64,000 bases of DNA from Hordeum vulgare subsp. vulgare (GCF_904849725.1 NC_058519.1:178983703-179047702), one strand, 5' to 3'. Numbered from the stretch's first letter, positions 12,695 to 25,347 are shown. Program-made: numbers and translations. Notes: generated by a model from the sequence alone, not told the origin.

Positions 12695-12749
12695 GGATTC
12701 AAACCCATGACCTCAGGGCCATTGTGCAAGCGTGCTGCTAGTCGGGCTA
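12695..12749 (-). promoter_or_regulatory. tRNA-like module 2 in G1 LTR
   Basis: A second module in the same orientation: A-box-like TAGCCCGAC (12741-12749), then GAGGTCATGGGTTTGAATCC-type T-arm sequence (12695-12714). Spacing between boxes is about the same as in module 1. Confidence 0.4.
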
Positions 12750-13297
12750 GATGGGGTGGTCTGCTCAAGAGGGGATCCGAACCAGACAAGGTAAAAGCAG
12801 CGCCTTCTCTAACGGACAGAGAAGCGACGGCGACTACGCTGCTGCTAGCTCTTGCAGCACCTGCACACACATGCACATGCAGGAACAAAAACGCGGAGGG
12901 GCTGCTGCTGCAAGGTGCTGCTTTGAACTGCGGCTCCAGCACTACATCTACTGTTGTTGCGTGCTGAAACCGCTGCTAAAATCGGAAGCTGCTGCGTGCT
13001 GAACTGCTATTGTTGCATGCGCGACAAAGCAGCACCGACAACTCTATGTGACGCGAGAACCAGAGAAAGACGGAGTAGAGGCTCGGGGCTGCTCACCCAA
13101 CCGACAGAGAAGTGGTCTAGCCTGGAGAGGAAGAGGATGTCGAGTCGGAGCGGAAGAAGACTCACATGAGAGGAAGAAGACAGCTGCCGTCGAGGACGTC
13201 GAGGTGGTCGACCTTGGCGTCCTCTCTTCGTGAAAATGGAACCACCTTGGCATCCGCGACCTCCTAGTGCAGTCGGGGAAGAAGAAGGGTGATGGAT

Positions 13298-14953
13298 TGA
13301 TGACGAGTTGATGAATATACTTCTCGCCCCTCGTTGGTTACACCAAGTGGAAGGTGGAGATGTAGTGAGTAGCAAGTTTTCCCTTACACGGAGACTGTAA
13401 GGTTTATCGAACCAGGAGGAATCCGATGATCAACAAGTAGGTGTCCCTTGCCCTCGCGCAAGAAGAAGACGTGGACCTGCACACACACAAATAACTTTGC
13501 TCCCAACGAGTACAGAGAGGTTGTCAATCTCTCCGGCCTTGTAGTTTGCAAAGGATCAAAACACATACGGGAATAGTGATAGTGATTGCAACAAAAAAGT
13601 AAATGAAAGCAGCAAATGATGGAGTTGTAAGCAATGGTGGTGATATGGACCGGAATCACGTGATGTTCACTAGTGATGTCTCTCTCCCAAAAGACGATAA
13701 ATAACAATGCTTGGGTAAACAAATTATAGCTGGGCAATTGACAGAATTATAAACGCACCACAATGCTAATTATGCTACTTGAAAGTTAGAGGCTCAGTAG
13801 TAATGGGCAGTATGCCAAGACAAGTAGACCGTTTATTCATCATCATCTACTTACTAATCATCCACCTTGAGATATTATCCAGAACATCTCGCTGGTATTA
13901 AGTTGCGAGCCCCACCCAAAGTGTAAACTCAAAGCAACGGACAATTGGATTAACGAACTATGTGTAAAGTAAACAATCCTTGCAACCGTGGTCACAAGCA
14001 CTGTTGTTTTCTCCCTCGTGGCAACAACACATCCCATAGTCTCATGTTTCTGTCACTCAAGCTAGACCTCACGGGGCATGAACGCACAATCATGCATAAC
14101 GCTCCCTCTTGGAGTTACAATCTACTACTTGGTCAAAGCAATACAAAGCAATAGAGAACATGCATGAATCAGTAAAGAACATAATATAAAAGGATATTCA
14201 AATATATAACTCATAACAATCTGAACATCATCTCATAATCCATCGGATCCCAACAAACCGAGCATAGCAATAGGAGAAAAATTACATAGATGCCTTGATC
14301 ATGTAGGGCAGCTCACAAGGGCTAATCATGGAAGCACAAGATTGGAGAGAAGACATCACATAGCTACTGGTCATGGACTCATGGTCCAAGGAGGACTACT
14401 CACGGCACGTCCGAGAAGCGTCCATGGGGATGGAGAAGCTCCCGGAGGCCAATCCTCCCTCCGACAGGGTGCCGGGAAGAGGTCTCCTAATGCTCCCGAT
14501 CTCGGAAGCGGTGCGGCGGCAGAACCACGGAGAAATTCACGATTCTAGATGTGATGGAAGGGTTTCCTCTTGGAGGAGTAAATGTAATCCAAAGGAGGGC
14601 CTCAGGAGAGGTGGGGCCCACCGAGGCGGCCTGTGGGCGTGACCAGAGGCCAGGTCGCGCCGGGTTGTCACCTGGGCAGCCCCTGGCCCCCCTCTGGCCC
14701 ATCTTCGGTGATCTGTAAGATTCCATTACGCTGATTTTTACATATTTTTCTTGGGATTTTTGGGGCTCCGGAAAATGGGGTAAAAGCCCCTGCAAAAAAT
14801 ACATCAGCAGACAGAAACTGGCACTAGGTGCACTGAGTTAGTAGGTTAGTCCAAATATGTGTAAAAAGATAAAAAGTGTAGCAAAACATATAACAATGTC
14901 ACCCAAAAGATCATGGAACAAGTAGAAATTATAGATACATTTGGGACGTATCG
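13298..14953 (-). repeat. A2 3' LTR
   Basis: 1656 bp, TGATGACGAG at the outer end; the inner terminus reads CG instead of CA. The PPT-like AAGCTTGGGGATGT on the minus strand is adjacent (14954-14967). Confidence 0.85.
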
Positions 14954-17743
14954 ACATCCCCAAGCTTAATTCCTGCTCGTCCTCGAGTAGGTAAATGATA
15001 ACATAAATAATTTTTGTGGTGACATGCTAACACACATATAAGAACTTGAAAGTAAAGCAAGTAAGATATGCAATTCAAGTCAAGACAATAGCAAGCAAGA
15101 GTATATATCTAGTATTGAATTTAGCAAAGTAAGAACGTAAAGGTGCAATAGCTCTCGCTGTCCGTGACTCGAATGTCTCCAAATGGTGTTTGCATGCAAG
15201 AAGTGGGAGATGGGTTTAGAGAATAAAATATTTTTTAATTGAGAACTCAATCTACTAAACCTCACACTTGGTCTCCTTAGAAATCTTATTTTGACTCATC
15301 CCCAGACCACTAGTCAGGCACAAGTCAAAATGATCCTCTCCCTTTCGATTTTCAGCACACATGCAATGGATGAGCGCAAGCAAGATATGTTGACACTTAG
15401 GATGGCAAAGAGAATAATGATGGGGAAGGAAGAGAAAAAGTTGTGAAAGGCTCACATCAATGAGGACAAACATAGGCGAGAGAATGCCAAATGATAGATA
15501 TGATGTGAGGAGTAGGGATTGCCATGCAACGGATGCACATATGAGCTAAGGTAAGCTCTCGAATGGAACTAGTGGGGTTGCATCAACTTGCTTGCTCATG
15601 AATACCTAGAGCTCATTTGAGGAGGCTCATCATTGGAATATGCAAGCCAAGTTCTATAGTGTAAGGGTCCTCACATAGTTATGCATGAATGATAATCTCT
15701 ATGGAGTACAAATATAACAATGGAGTACGAGTGTTGATCTTTCAAAAGGAATATTAGTGTTGCCCCTTCTCTTTTTTTTTGTGGCCTCTTTGGCTCTTTC
15801 TATTTATCTCTCATTTGTCCTCTTTGGGATATTTTCATTTTTCCTCTTTGGGATCTTTTCCTCACTTAAGGGCAACACTCTATGTTTTACAAGAATGAAA
15901 AGAAGATCATCACACTTTACAAGAAGTACTCACATAAAGACAAGTGAAAACTATCATGATGTTTGCAAATGTATGCCTCTGCTAGTGTAGCAGGATATGC
16001 AATGAAAATAGCGCGTCATGTAGCAATAATATGGGCAAGGCCCAACTAGCACGCGGCTCCTCGATCAAGCAAAAGCATGTACGACATGAATATCAAGTCA
16101 TGAGGTGGTGGATATTGCATGGCAATGTATCTCGGAAAGGCTATAGAAATGCCTTAATAGATAGGTATGGTGGCTGTTTTGAGGAAAGAGATAATGATAC
16201 TTATGATGACAAGGCGTATCATGCCAAGGGTTTGGATGCACCGGCAAAGTTTGCACCAACTCTCAAGGTTAGAAAGGGCAATGCACGGTACCGAAGAGGC
16301 TAGCAAAATATGGATGGTGGAAGTGCCAACAATCGAATACTCACATTAGTCCAAAGAACTCATACACTTATTATCGGTAACTATCTACCTAGTTAGGAAA
16401 TTCACAAAGAGACAAGTACCCCGAGGAGGAGTGTTTGGGGGTTTGGTTATCCTTGCGCATCCTCGACCCATGGTAACATGAGGGTACTCTATACATTCCA
16501 ACCCCTCTAGAGGTTAGCGATCAATTTAGTAGCTAGAGTTTTCAACTAATTTTTAGTTTTTGAAAAACACATGGATTTCCCAAAATATGACGCCTATCAT
16601 TAATAGGCTCAAGCTCTCGGAACTAATATTCCAAACATTACTCGAGTCAATACCTCAAAACTATTGCAAGTTACTACTATACTTAAATAGAAACTTCATT
16701 TACCTACTCATGCAAGACACACAACTCAGTGCATCAAGCCAACTCTCTAAACAAGATAAGCTTGATAACTCAAGAGAGTTCCATAAGCAACCTAAATACA
16801 AGCTTTTAAAAAGATAACATGAAAACTAAGAGCTAAGCATGACAGTAGCTATAGAAAGATGAAGAACACACAAAAAATGATAAGCATGAAAGCCTATGTT
16901 TTGTTTTAGAGTGGAATGGAGCATGTCTCTCTCCCAAACAAGGTAGGCTAGGTTCCGAATTGTTAGGACCAGCAAGAAAAACTAAGACAAACTAAAAAGT
17001 AAAGAGCGGGACGCTCCAAGCATAGCACATAACATATGAAGTGATAAAAATATAGCATGGAGATGGACGAACTGATGATTGTTGATAGAGAAGGGGATGC
17101 ACGGGGGCACCCCCAAGCTTAGACGCTTGAGTCTCCTTGAATATTTCTTGGGGTGCATGGGGGCATCCCCAAGCTTGAGAGCTTGAAATTCCTGTATCTT
17201 CTTTCATCATCTCCCATCGCATACTTGAAAACTCCCTTCATACGAAACTCATCATAAGATGATTAGAGTGGTTAGTACCCTTAATAAAATAATTCATTAC
17301 CTATTGGAAATAATGGTTTTCATGAAAATATATTGCTTCTCATGATTGCCAAAATGTTTTTGAAAATAAAAAGTAAGCTTAGGATTTGCAAAACAATGGA
17401 AACGCAAAACATGGCAGAATATGTGAAACACACAACATCATGTAGGAAATAATTTATTCGGGGCACTTCTGCAACTCAAATCAAAAAACTCAGAACAGAT
17501 GCCAGAAATATAATTATATAGAGCATGCTTTCAAAACAATTCAGATCAAAAAGATGATCTGGTGATTTTTGGCGAATTGTTCCGTCAAGCAGACACAATC
17601 TGTTTCTGGACAGCATGTCACAACTTTTGAACTTTCTTGCAATAGGAGGCTAAAACTTGGCACAAAGATTAAAAATAAAGATACAATGATGTTGCTACAG
17701 TAGTAGCGAGCATCAAGACCACTAAAACTGGAACTAAAAACAA
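14954..17743 (-). other. A2 non-coding internal region
   Basis: No protein can be supported. Contains a purine-rich segment closed by a 10-bp stem (15756-15879), the conserved ~75 nt block (16108-16188) and two PPT-like copies with hairpin arms (17091-17118 and 17156-17178). Confidence 0.7.
15756..15879 (-). promoter_or_regulatory. Purine-rich loop closed by 10-bp stem (A2)
   Basis: Arms AGTGTTGCCC (15756-15765) and GGGCAACACT (15870-15879) are perfect inverted repeats. The sense (minus) strand between them is almost all purines with repeated CCCAAAGAGGA words. C and D have the same arrangement with different but still complementary arms. Confidence 0.6.
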
Positions 17744-17795
17744 ATTGGTTGCCTCCCAACAAGCACTTTCTTTTATGCCTTTGAGCTAGGCATGA
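17744..17795 (-). promoter_or_regulatory. Double stem-loop just after A2 mini-gag stop
   Basis: Same position and order as in A1: stem ATGCC/GGCAT region at about 17773-17795, then GGGAGGCAACC hairpin at 17745-17759 with one pair lost. The stop codon is at 17807-17809. Confidence 0.55.
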
Positions 17796-17806
17796 TGCAA
17801 AAAAGA

Positions 17807-18635
17807 TCAAGTTGTCTCAATTGAACCATCACAAAGATCATCGAAAAGCTCTTCAATAGTACAACTAGTCTTAAGAGGACTCTCAAAGAGAGGCTTAGTG
17901 GCAACACTTCTAGGAACAAAAGCAAAGGTAGTAAGACCAATTGTAATTTCATTTCTAATTCCATTTAAGAGAGGTATCTCTTCCAAGGTCTTCACAGTTT
18001 CAACACCCCTAGCAATAGGTATATTGGTTTTGGGTTGTGGAACCTTGGGTATGTTAACGAACCTAGGTACCTTCCTTACGGGGGTTTCTACCTTTTTAGT
18101 CTTGATGGAGGGTAGAGTAGTTCCTAAAGTTTCAGTAATATCATCGATCTTATCAATCCTAGAAGGATCCATATCATTGGATTTAAGGGTCTCCAAAATT
18201 TCGTAAATTTTGTGCATGGAGCTATCAAGTCTATTTAATTTCCCTTGTATCCTATGATCTACTTCATTTATTTTAGTCATGCTTGGCATCACTAGCTCTA
18301 TCTTCTCATGTTTACTCATAATGTGAGCTAAAGTGATATCACCTTTTATATTAACAATAGGTGGGATTCTGACAATATTTTCCATAACGTTAAGAGCCTC
18401 CCTAGCGGGAGCTTCCAAGAAATTCCCTCCTATTGTTGTTCTACAACAAACCTATACCAAGAAGTAATACCAACATAAAAAAATTAAGCAAAATAGTGGT
18501 GGATTGCTTCTTGGTGGCTATATCTTGAGAAATTTTTAATTCTATACCAAGCATCTTTCAAACTTTCTCCAACCCTCTGTTTGAAGGTGAGAATCTCTCC
18601 TCGGGTGTAACACTAGAGGCAAAGGATTTAGACAT
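17807..18635 (-). pseudogene. A2 mini-gag, no protease, broken
   Basis: Proposed start is the ATG at 18635 (MSKSFASSVTPEERF). After a frameshift near 18580 it reads DAWYRIKNFSRY, then FYVGITSWYR and GNFLEAPAREALNVMENIV. These parallel AWERMKS, FYVGLNFTSWN and GGTFM...ATKLLDE of the A1/A3/D gag, so the protein corresponds to the C-terminal part of the capsid domain. It continues for about 200 residues as a charged helical segment with heptad-like spacing (NRLDSSMHKIYEILETLK). The N-terminal gag region, Asn-rich linker and protease are absent. At least two stops lie in the first third, near 18490 and 18435. The function is unknown; I infer a gag variant. Confidence 0.6.
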
Positions 18636-18777
18636 TCTGTCTAATCAAAGCAAAGCAACTAATTTTTTTATGGTTTTTGGTACGAGACTCTAAAGCAAAA
18701 ACTTAGAAAGAAAACTAACAAGACTAAAAAGAAAAGGTAAAAGATAGCGTGCAACTCCCCTATCTTGAAGACTGGAG

Positions 18778-18795
18778 TCCCCGGTAACAGCGCCA
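18778..18795 (-). other. A2 primer-binding site (tRNA-Asp)
   Basis: The minus strand reads TGGCGCTGTTACCGGGGA, two mismatches to the tRNA-Asp complement, 11 nt inside the LTR. Confidence 0.8.
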
Positions 18796-18806
18796 GAAAA
18801 CTTGCT

Positions 18807-20453
18807 AGATGACGAGTTGATGAATATACTTCTCGCCCCTCGTTGGTTACCCAACATGGAAGGTTGAGATGTAGTCAGCAACAAGTTTTCCCTTAGACGA
18901 AGACTGTAAGGTTTATCGAACCAGGAGGACTCCGACGATCAACAAGTAGATGTCCCCTGCCCTAGCGCAAGCAGAAGATATGGACCTGCACACACACAAA
19001 TAACTTTGCTCCCATAGAGTATAGAGAGGTTGTCAATCTCGCCGTCCTTGTAGTTTGCAAAGGATCAAAACACAAGTGGGAATAGTGATAGTGATTGCAA
19101 TGGAAAAGGATATGAAAGTAGTAAATGATGGAGGTGTAAGCAATAGTGGTGATATGGACCGGAGTCACATGATGTTCACTAGTGATGTCTCTCTCCCAAA
19201 AGACAATAAACAACTATGTCTGGGTAAACAAATTACAGCTGGGCAATTGAAAAAATTATAAACGCACCGCAATGCTAATTATGCTAATTGAAAGTTAGAG
19301 GCTCAATAATAATGGGCAGTACGCCAAGACAAGTAGACCGTTTATTCATTAGCATCTACTTACTAATCATCCACCTTGAGATATCTATCCAGAACATCTT
19401 GTTGGTATTAAGTTGCGAGCCCCACCCAAAGTGTAAACTCAAAGCAACGGACAACTGCATTAACGAACTATGCGTAAGGTAAACAATCCTTGCAACCATG
19501 GTCACAAGCACCGTTGTTTTCTCCCTGGTGGAAACATAACATCCCCTAGTCTCATGTTTCCGTCACTCAAGCAGGACATCAGGGGGCATGAACCCACAAT
19601 CATACATAACGCTCCCTCTTGGAGTTACAATCTACTATTCGGCCAAAGCAATACAAAGCAACGGAGAACATGCATGAATCACTAAAGAACATAATATAAA
19701 AGGATAATCAAATATATAGCTCATAACAATCTGAACATGATCTCATAATCCATCGGATCCCAACAAACCAAGCATAGCTATAGCAGGAAAATTACATAGA
19801 TGCCTTGATCATGTAGGGCTGCTCACAAGGGCGAATCATGGAAGCACAAGATTGGAGATAAGACATCACATAGTTACTGGTCATGGACTCATGGTCCAAG
19901 GAGGACTACTCACAGCACGTCCGAGAGGCGTCCATGGCGGTGGACAAGCTCCCAGAGGTCAATCCTACCTCCCGCAGGGTGCCTCGTGATGTTCCCAATC
20001 TCGGAAGCGCTGCGGTGGCGGAACGATGGAGAAATTCACGATTCTTGATGTGATGGAAGGGTTTCCTCTCGGAGGAGTAAGTATAGGCCAAAGGAGGGCG
20101 TCAGGAGAGGTGGGGCCCACCCAGGCGGCCTATGGGCGCGGCCAGGGGCCAGGCCGTGCCGGGTGGTCGCCTGGTGGTCCCTTGGCCCCCCTCTGGCCCA
20201 TCTTCTGTGATTTGGAAGCTTTTGTTACGCTGATTTTTATATATTTTTCTAGGGATTTTTGGGGCTCCAGAAAATTCTGTAAGAGCCCCTACAAAAAAGA
20301 CATCAGCAAACAGAAATAGACACTGGGTGCACTGAGTTAGTAGGTTAGTCCAAATATGTGTAAAACAATATAAAAGTGTAGCAAAACATATAACAATGTC
20401 ACCCAAAAGATCATGGAACAAGCAGAAATTATAGATACGTTTGGGACGTATCA
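18807..20453 (-). repeat. A2 5' LTR
   Basis: 1647 bp ending CGTATCA at 20453. The inner terminus is mutated from TG to AG. Closely similar to 13298-14953 along its length. Confidence 0.85.
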
Positions 20454-21387
20454 CAGATCTGCTGTTGGCGTCGAGCTCACCGGAGCCCGTCCATGGTGCT
20501 GCCGTCGCTGTATCTCACCTTAGGACGCGAGGGAGAGAGGAGGGGGGAATGGAGTGGGCTAGGGTTGGAGAGGACGGTCGGTCTGCTAAAAAGCCTCGGG
20601 TGCGCGGTTGGAGCCGCCCGATCGATGAGGGGAGGTAATTGGTGGTGGCTATGGCGTCGTACACGTGATGTCGAGAGGTGGAAGAAGGGGGACGCGTTGC
20701 GCGCCTTCTACCGCTGAGGGAGATGGGCCACTTGAGAGAAAGTTGGCCCAAAGCCCTCTCTCTTACTCAAAACCGAAAGAAGCCTCTGTTTTATTTAATA
20801 AAAACAAGACAAACACATAAATCCCACACAAATAAGAAGGGTTTTTTAAACAAAATAAAAAATACTTTGCTAAACCAAATAATATATCCTATTTAATAAA
20901 ATAGGTCTGACTATTTTTAGGCAAGGCAAAATATATACTTGATTCATAAACCTAGGTCGTTTTTCAAAGAAACAGTATACCAAGGTTTGGAGAAAAAAAA
21001 GATCTCCACTTCACCACTCAGAAAAATTGAGAGGAAAGGTGGAACATTTTTACAAGATTTTTAAAGCAAGTTGAAAAACACAACTAACCAAATATTGAAT
21101 AGGGAGGGTTTTAGAATCAAGGCGCAACAAGGGTTTTGAAGGGGCTTTGTTGCACCCAAACTTATGCACAAGATCACAACACACATCAGTCACGTGATCA
21201 TCAAGGTGGCACAACACACAAGATCAAACAATCAAGGAAAAAGGGAAAATAAATAAGGTATGCATGATGCATGACATGCACATGAAATGACACACCACAA
21301 GCATATCATCCATAACATAGCATCAACAGAGTTGCCAAACATGGAAAGGATTACAAAAGGGGAAGGAAAAGCATTTGGGCTGTTACA

Positions 21388-21735
21388 GGAACACTACGTC
21401 CCCCGGGTCTATTCACTTATATATTTACAAAAGCTACTACTACCTTTCTTCCATTATTTGTGTTTTATTTTATTTTGCAATCTACAATCATCAACAATTA
21501 TCTACACACCTCATTTGCTTGCAAATAACGAGATCAAGGGGATTGACAACCCTCTTACTTGGGTGCAAGTTGTTTGTTTCTTTGTGTGCAGTCGCTGAAG
21601 ATGGTTGAGGATTGATATTCCTATTGGTTCGATAAACCTTGGTTTTATAACTGAGGGAAATACTTACCCGCATTGTGCTGCAATAACCCGTTCCTCTTCA
21701 TGGAAAATCCAAACGCCAAACGCACATCACAGTCA
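21388..21735 (+). repeat. C 5' LTR remnant
   Basis: Matches the end of the 3' LTR from GGAACACTAC to the AGTCA terminus. Contains the conserved U5 block GATAAACCTTGG...GAGGGAAATACTT (21631-21671). Confidence 0.85.
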
Positions 21736-21749
21736 TAAGGAAGGATTTA

Positions 21750-21767
21750 TCGCGCCGTTGCCGGGGA
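21750..21767 (+). other. C primer-binding site (tRNA-Asp)
   Basis: TCGCGCCGTTGCCGGGGA, one mismatch to the tRNA-Asp complement. Confidence 0.85.
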
Positions 21768-21915
21768 ATACCATCACCAACTATCAAGTAGCTTCTCACA
21801 AATTATCAGTCACTTGTTATTCTTTTTATTTTCTGTTATATTTAGTTTGTCACATAAAAATTAAAAATACAAAAATATTTATCTCTGCTTGTTACTAGTA
21901 CTCTTGTTCGAAGTC

Positions 21916-22469
21916 ATGTCTAGTCCTTGTGCGGAAATGCCTCTTCCCCCTTACTTGGAAGAAGGTTCCGATGTTTTAAATTTTAAGCGCTTGGGTGATG
22001 AAACTTTAAAATAAGCTTGGGATAGATTTCTAGTTATACAAAAGAGATCTAAGATCAAATTTCATATTACTTTACTTCTTAGAAGTTTTTACGTTGGCTT
22101 ACCTTTATCCTTTAGAGGTGTCCTTGATTCCATGTTTGAAAAAGACTTTCTTGGGAACAATGCTTTTCATATTTATAAATGATGAACGTTATATTTGGGC
22201 AATCCAAGACAGAGACTATTGAACCTACCATGTTGGTTATTCACCGTCAAACCGAGCTAATGAAAGAAACTAAGGCTATCATGGAAACCAATTTTAAAGT
22301 GCTTTACAATTTGTCTAATAAAGTCAATAGCAATGTCGTAATGCAAAATAAGTGATTTGATTCTTTGGATCAAAAGATTTATGATCTCAGCATTTTGAGT
22401 GATGACATGAAAATTATCAAGGAAAAATTGGAACAAATTTTCCATAGTGTCAAAGATGACAACACTTGA
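21916..22469 (+). pseudogene. C mini-gag, no protease, broken
   Basis: The ATG at 21916 opens MSSPCAEMPLPPYLEEGSD. It continues with AWDRFLVIQKRSK, SFYVGLPLSFRGVLD and DFLGNNAF, paralleling the C-terminal capsid part of the longer gags and the A2 mini-gag. After a frame change near 22185 it reads HRQTELMKETKAIMETN and a coiled-coil-like stretch (FDSLDQKIYDLSILSDDMK) to a stop at 22467-22469. In-frame stops occur near 22010, 22180 and 22350. There is no protease and no zinc knuckle. Like A2, it looks like a compact gag relative; the role is inferred only. Confidence 0.6.
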
Positions 22470-22478
22470 AACTATGCA

Positions 22479-22530
22479 TTATGCCTAGCTATGGGCATGA
22501 AACAATAACGCTTGTTGGGAGGCAACCCAA
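22479..22530 (+). promoter_or_regulatory. Double stem-loop just after C mini-gag stop
   Basis: Stem TTATGCC/GGCATGA (22479-22500, one G-T pair), then TTGGG/CCCAA with loop AGGCAA (22515-22530). It starts 9 nt after the stop codon. Confidence 0.6.
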
Positions 22531-25347
22531 TAGTTATCTTAATTTTTGCTTTTTAGTTTCTCTTATTTTGTGTTGACATGATTATTGTTTCTTTAATGAT
22601 TATGTTTTTATGTTTCAATTAGTGTTTGTGCCAAGTAATGCCTTTGGAATAATTTATTTGCTGGGTATGATTGATGTTGTACAAAAAGAAAAACTTTTGT
22701 CTCGAGTGCAGAACTTTTAATTCTCTGATGTAGGGTTATAAATTCATGAATTTTTTACACAGTCTTTTTGTACAAATTCTCCATGTTTTCCTAATTTTTC
22801 AGAATTGTTGGAGTTACAGAACTATAGGATCTTTACAGATTTCTACACACTGTTCTGTTTTAAATAGATTCTGTTTTGCGTGCATAGTTTGCTTGTTTTG
22901 ACGATGTTATGGATTATATGGGGGCGTATAAGTCATGGATAAGTTAGAATACAGTACTTATTATGCAATTATAAGTTAATAAACAATTCATAACAGTACC
23001 TAAAGTATGCAATATGTTTCTTATACTAACGGATCTCACGAAGTTTTGTTGAGTTTTGTATGATTGAAGATTTCAAGTTTTGAGTGTGATCGCGATGGAT
23101 CATGGAATAAGGAGTAGCAAGAGCCTATGCTTGGGGATTCCCAAGGCACCCCAGGTATTATTCTAAGGAAGACTCAAGTGTCTAAGCTTGGGGATACCCC
23201 ATAAGGCATCCCCTCTTTCGTCTCAAACCATTGGTATGTCACTTGGAGCTACATTTTTATTCATCACATGATATGTGTTTTGCTTGGAGCGTCGTTTACT
23301 TTTGTTTTATTTTACTTTTAGTTTTTCACAATCATCATTTGTTGGACAGACCTATTAGAGATATACTCACCTTCATTATAATTTTCTAGAATACTCTATG
23401 TGCGTCACTTATATCTTTTGATCTTGGTAGTTGCTCTAGTACTTCACTTATATCTTTTCGAGCATGGTGGTGTGTAGATTTTATAGAAATAATTTTCTCT
23501 CGTTCTTCACTTATATTTGTTTAAGAGCTGAATAAATACTGGCGGTAATTTTCATGGGTCATAAGACTAGTCAAAAAATAATAGGCATTCAATGAATGAT
23601 AATCAAAGCCATCATGTAGCACACACAAAGAAATTGTGACTTAATGACATTGATATGGTAATATGAAAAAGGTGTAAGTCCATAATTATTGATTCATATA
23701 AGTGTCGGGATTAAAGGGGTGTTAACTTTTTGTTCATCTAAATATTAAACACGCATGGTGATGATGTGTGAGCATTCTTATTCCCCGTTAAAATCCTAGT
23801 GTTGTCTCGAGTCGGGGGAGAGCGGTGGTTAACTCCTACCAACCCCCTCCCTTGGGGCATGCGAGTAGTGCTTTGATGTGTGATAAAACTAATAAAGCTT
23901 TCCAATAAGTATGTGAGTTCTTTATGACTAATGTGACACCTTGGACATACGCATCTTTACCTTCTCATATTTGCTAGCCTCTTTGGTACCGTGCATAGCC
24001 CATTCTCACCTCGAGGATTGGTGCAACTTTTGTCCGTGCATCCACACCCCGAGGTATGATACGCTCTGTTGCACATAAGCCTAGTTATAACTTCCTCAGA
24101 ACAGCCACCATACCTACCTATTATGGCATTTCCATAGCCATTCCGAGATATATTGCCATGCAAATTCCATCGTCACTTCACATGACTAGTCCGTTCATCG
24201 TCATATTGGTTTGCATGATCATATAGAGTTGACATAGTATTTGTGGCAAAGCCACCTTCCATCGTGTTTTTATACATGTCACGCTAAATCATTGCACATC
24301 CTGGTACACTATGAGAAGCATTCTCAGAGAGTCATATCTTCCTATCAGTTCTCCATATTGAGTTGTAAGTAAATAAAAGTCTGATGATCATCCTTGTTAG
24401 AGCATTGTCCCAGTGAGGAAAGGATGATGGAGACTATGATTCCCCCACAAGTCGGGATGAGACTCTGGACGAAAAGTAAATAAAATGAGGGAGGCCAAAT
24501 GAGCCCATCATATATAAAAAATATGGGGGAGGCAGAAAAAAATAGAAGAGCCCACCACATAAAAATGTTAGAAAAAGAGAAAAGGGACAATGCTACTATT
24601 CTTTACCACACTTGTGCCTCAAAGTGGCAACCCCGATCTTCATAGCGGGAGTCTCCTATGCTCTCACGTCCATATGCTAGTGGGAATTATCTTATCATAA
24701 TAAACTTGGCTTGTATATTCCAATGACGGGCTTCCTCAAACGCCCTAGGTCTTCATGAGAAAGCAAGTTGGATGCACATCCTACTTAGCTTGAATTGAGA
24801 TTTCATACACTTGTAGCTCTAGTGCATCATTTGCATGGCAATTCCTACTCCTCGCATTGACATCTATCGATGGGCATCTCCATAGCTCGTTGGTACGCCT
24901 AGTTGATGTGATATTATCTTCTCCACTTTTTACCCCTTTTATGTCTACCACCATATTCTATTTCACCTATGTGCTATGTCCAATGGTTCACGCTCATGTA
25001 TTGCGTGAAGAATAAAAAGTTGATGCGTATTGAAAAAGTACGATCCAATTGCCTGACTTGAACACCGTGGTGCTTAACATTTGTATTTATGTGGTGAAGA
25101 CGGAATCTGCCTTGCTAATACAATAAAGATCAATAGGGGGTAAACATTCTTTTAGGATCGTATACTTTGAAAATCAATAATTGTGTTGCTTATACTTAAT
25201 AAATATTATTATGTTGTTGTTTTTTAATTTATCATTTCTCAATGATCATACATACAAGAGATTACATTATGGATAGCATGTCGCATCAAAAATTCTATTT
25301 TTATAATTTACCTACTCGAGGACGAGTACGAATTAAGCTTGGGAATG
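22531..25347 (+). other. C non-coding internal region
   Basis: No supportable gene. Contains PPT-like hairpins (23128-23155 and 23183-23213), the conserved ~75 nt block (24093-24165), the stem-closed segment 24401-24594, and the PPT next to the 3' LTR (25333-25347). Confidence 0.7.
24401..24594 (+). promoter_or_regulatory. Segment closed by 11-bp stem (C)
   Basis: AGCATTGTCCC (24401-24411) pairs perfectly with GGGACAATGCT (24584-24594). The enclosed ~170 nt is purine-rich. Identical arms occur in D; A2 has different, still complementary arms. Confidence 0.6.

Larger units (their letters stand above)
13298..20453 (-). mobile_element. A2: non-autonomous LTR element with mini-gag
   Basis: Complete minus-strand element of 7156 bp nested in the G1 LTR. 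The 5' LTR is 18807-20453, the PBS 18778-18795, the coding region 17807-18635, then about 2.8 kb non-coding, then the 3' LTR 13298-14953. The LTRs are the A1/A3 family, but the coding region is a different, shorter gag-like frame without protease. Flanking bases TGGAT and CAGAT match at only 3 of 5 positions, so the duplication has decayed or the ends were rearranged. Confidence 0.85.
7545..21387 (-). mobile_element. G1: chromovirus-like Gypsy element, interrupted by A2 and cut by A1
   Basis: Minus-strand element with a 5' LTR at 10236-21387 (A2 nested inside), a degenerate initiator-Met-type PBS, a ~1 kb leader, gag with a CCHC knuckle, protease and the start of RT up to 7545, where A1 inserted. 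The rest of pol and the 3' LTR are outside the window or deleted. The LTR termini are perfect inverted repeats TGTAACA/TGTTACA. The right end abuts element C within C's 5' LTR (next five bases GGAAC), so G1 inserted into C. The gag type (proline run, CCHC) and Met-type PBS fit the Tekay/Del chromovirus lineage; the exact family is not assigned. Confidence 0.8.
10236..21387 (-). repeat. G1 5' LTR (3996 bp without A2)
   Basis: Left segment 10236-13297 and right segment 20454-21387, interrupted by A2. The termini are TGTAACA at 10236 and TGTTACA ending 21387. No convincing protein is encoded. The left segment carries two tRNA-like modules at 12536-12591 and 12695-12749. Confidence 0.75.

Noticed and set aside
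12536..12749. True tRNA genes
   Set aside because: A- and B-box-like spacing is present, but no convincing acceptor stem or anticodon arm; listed only as tRNA-like.
13293..20458. Target duplication for A2
   Set aside because: TGGAT versus CAGAT matches at only 3 of 5 bases, too weak to claim.
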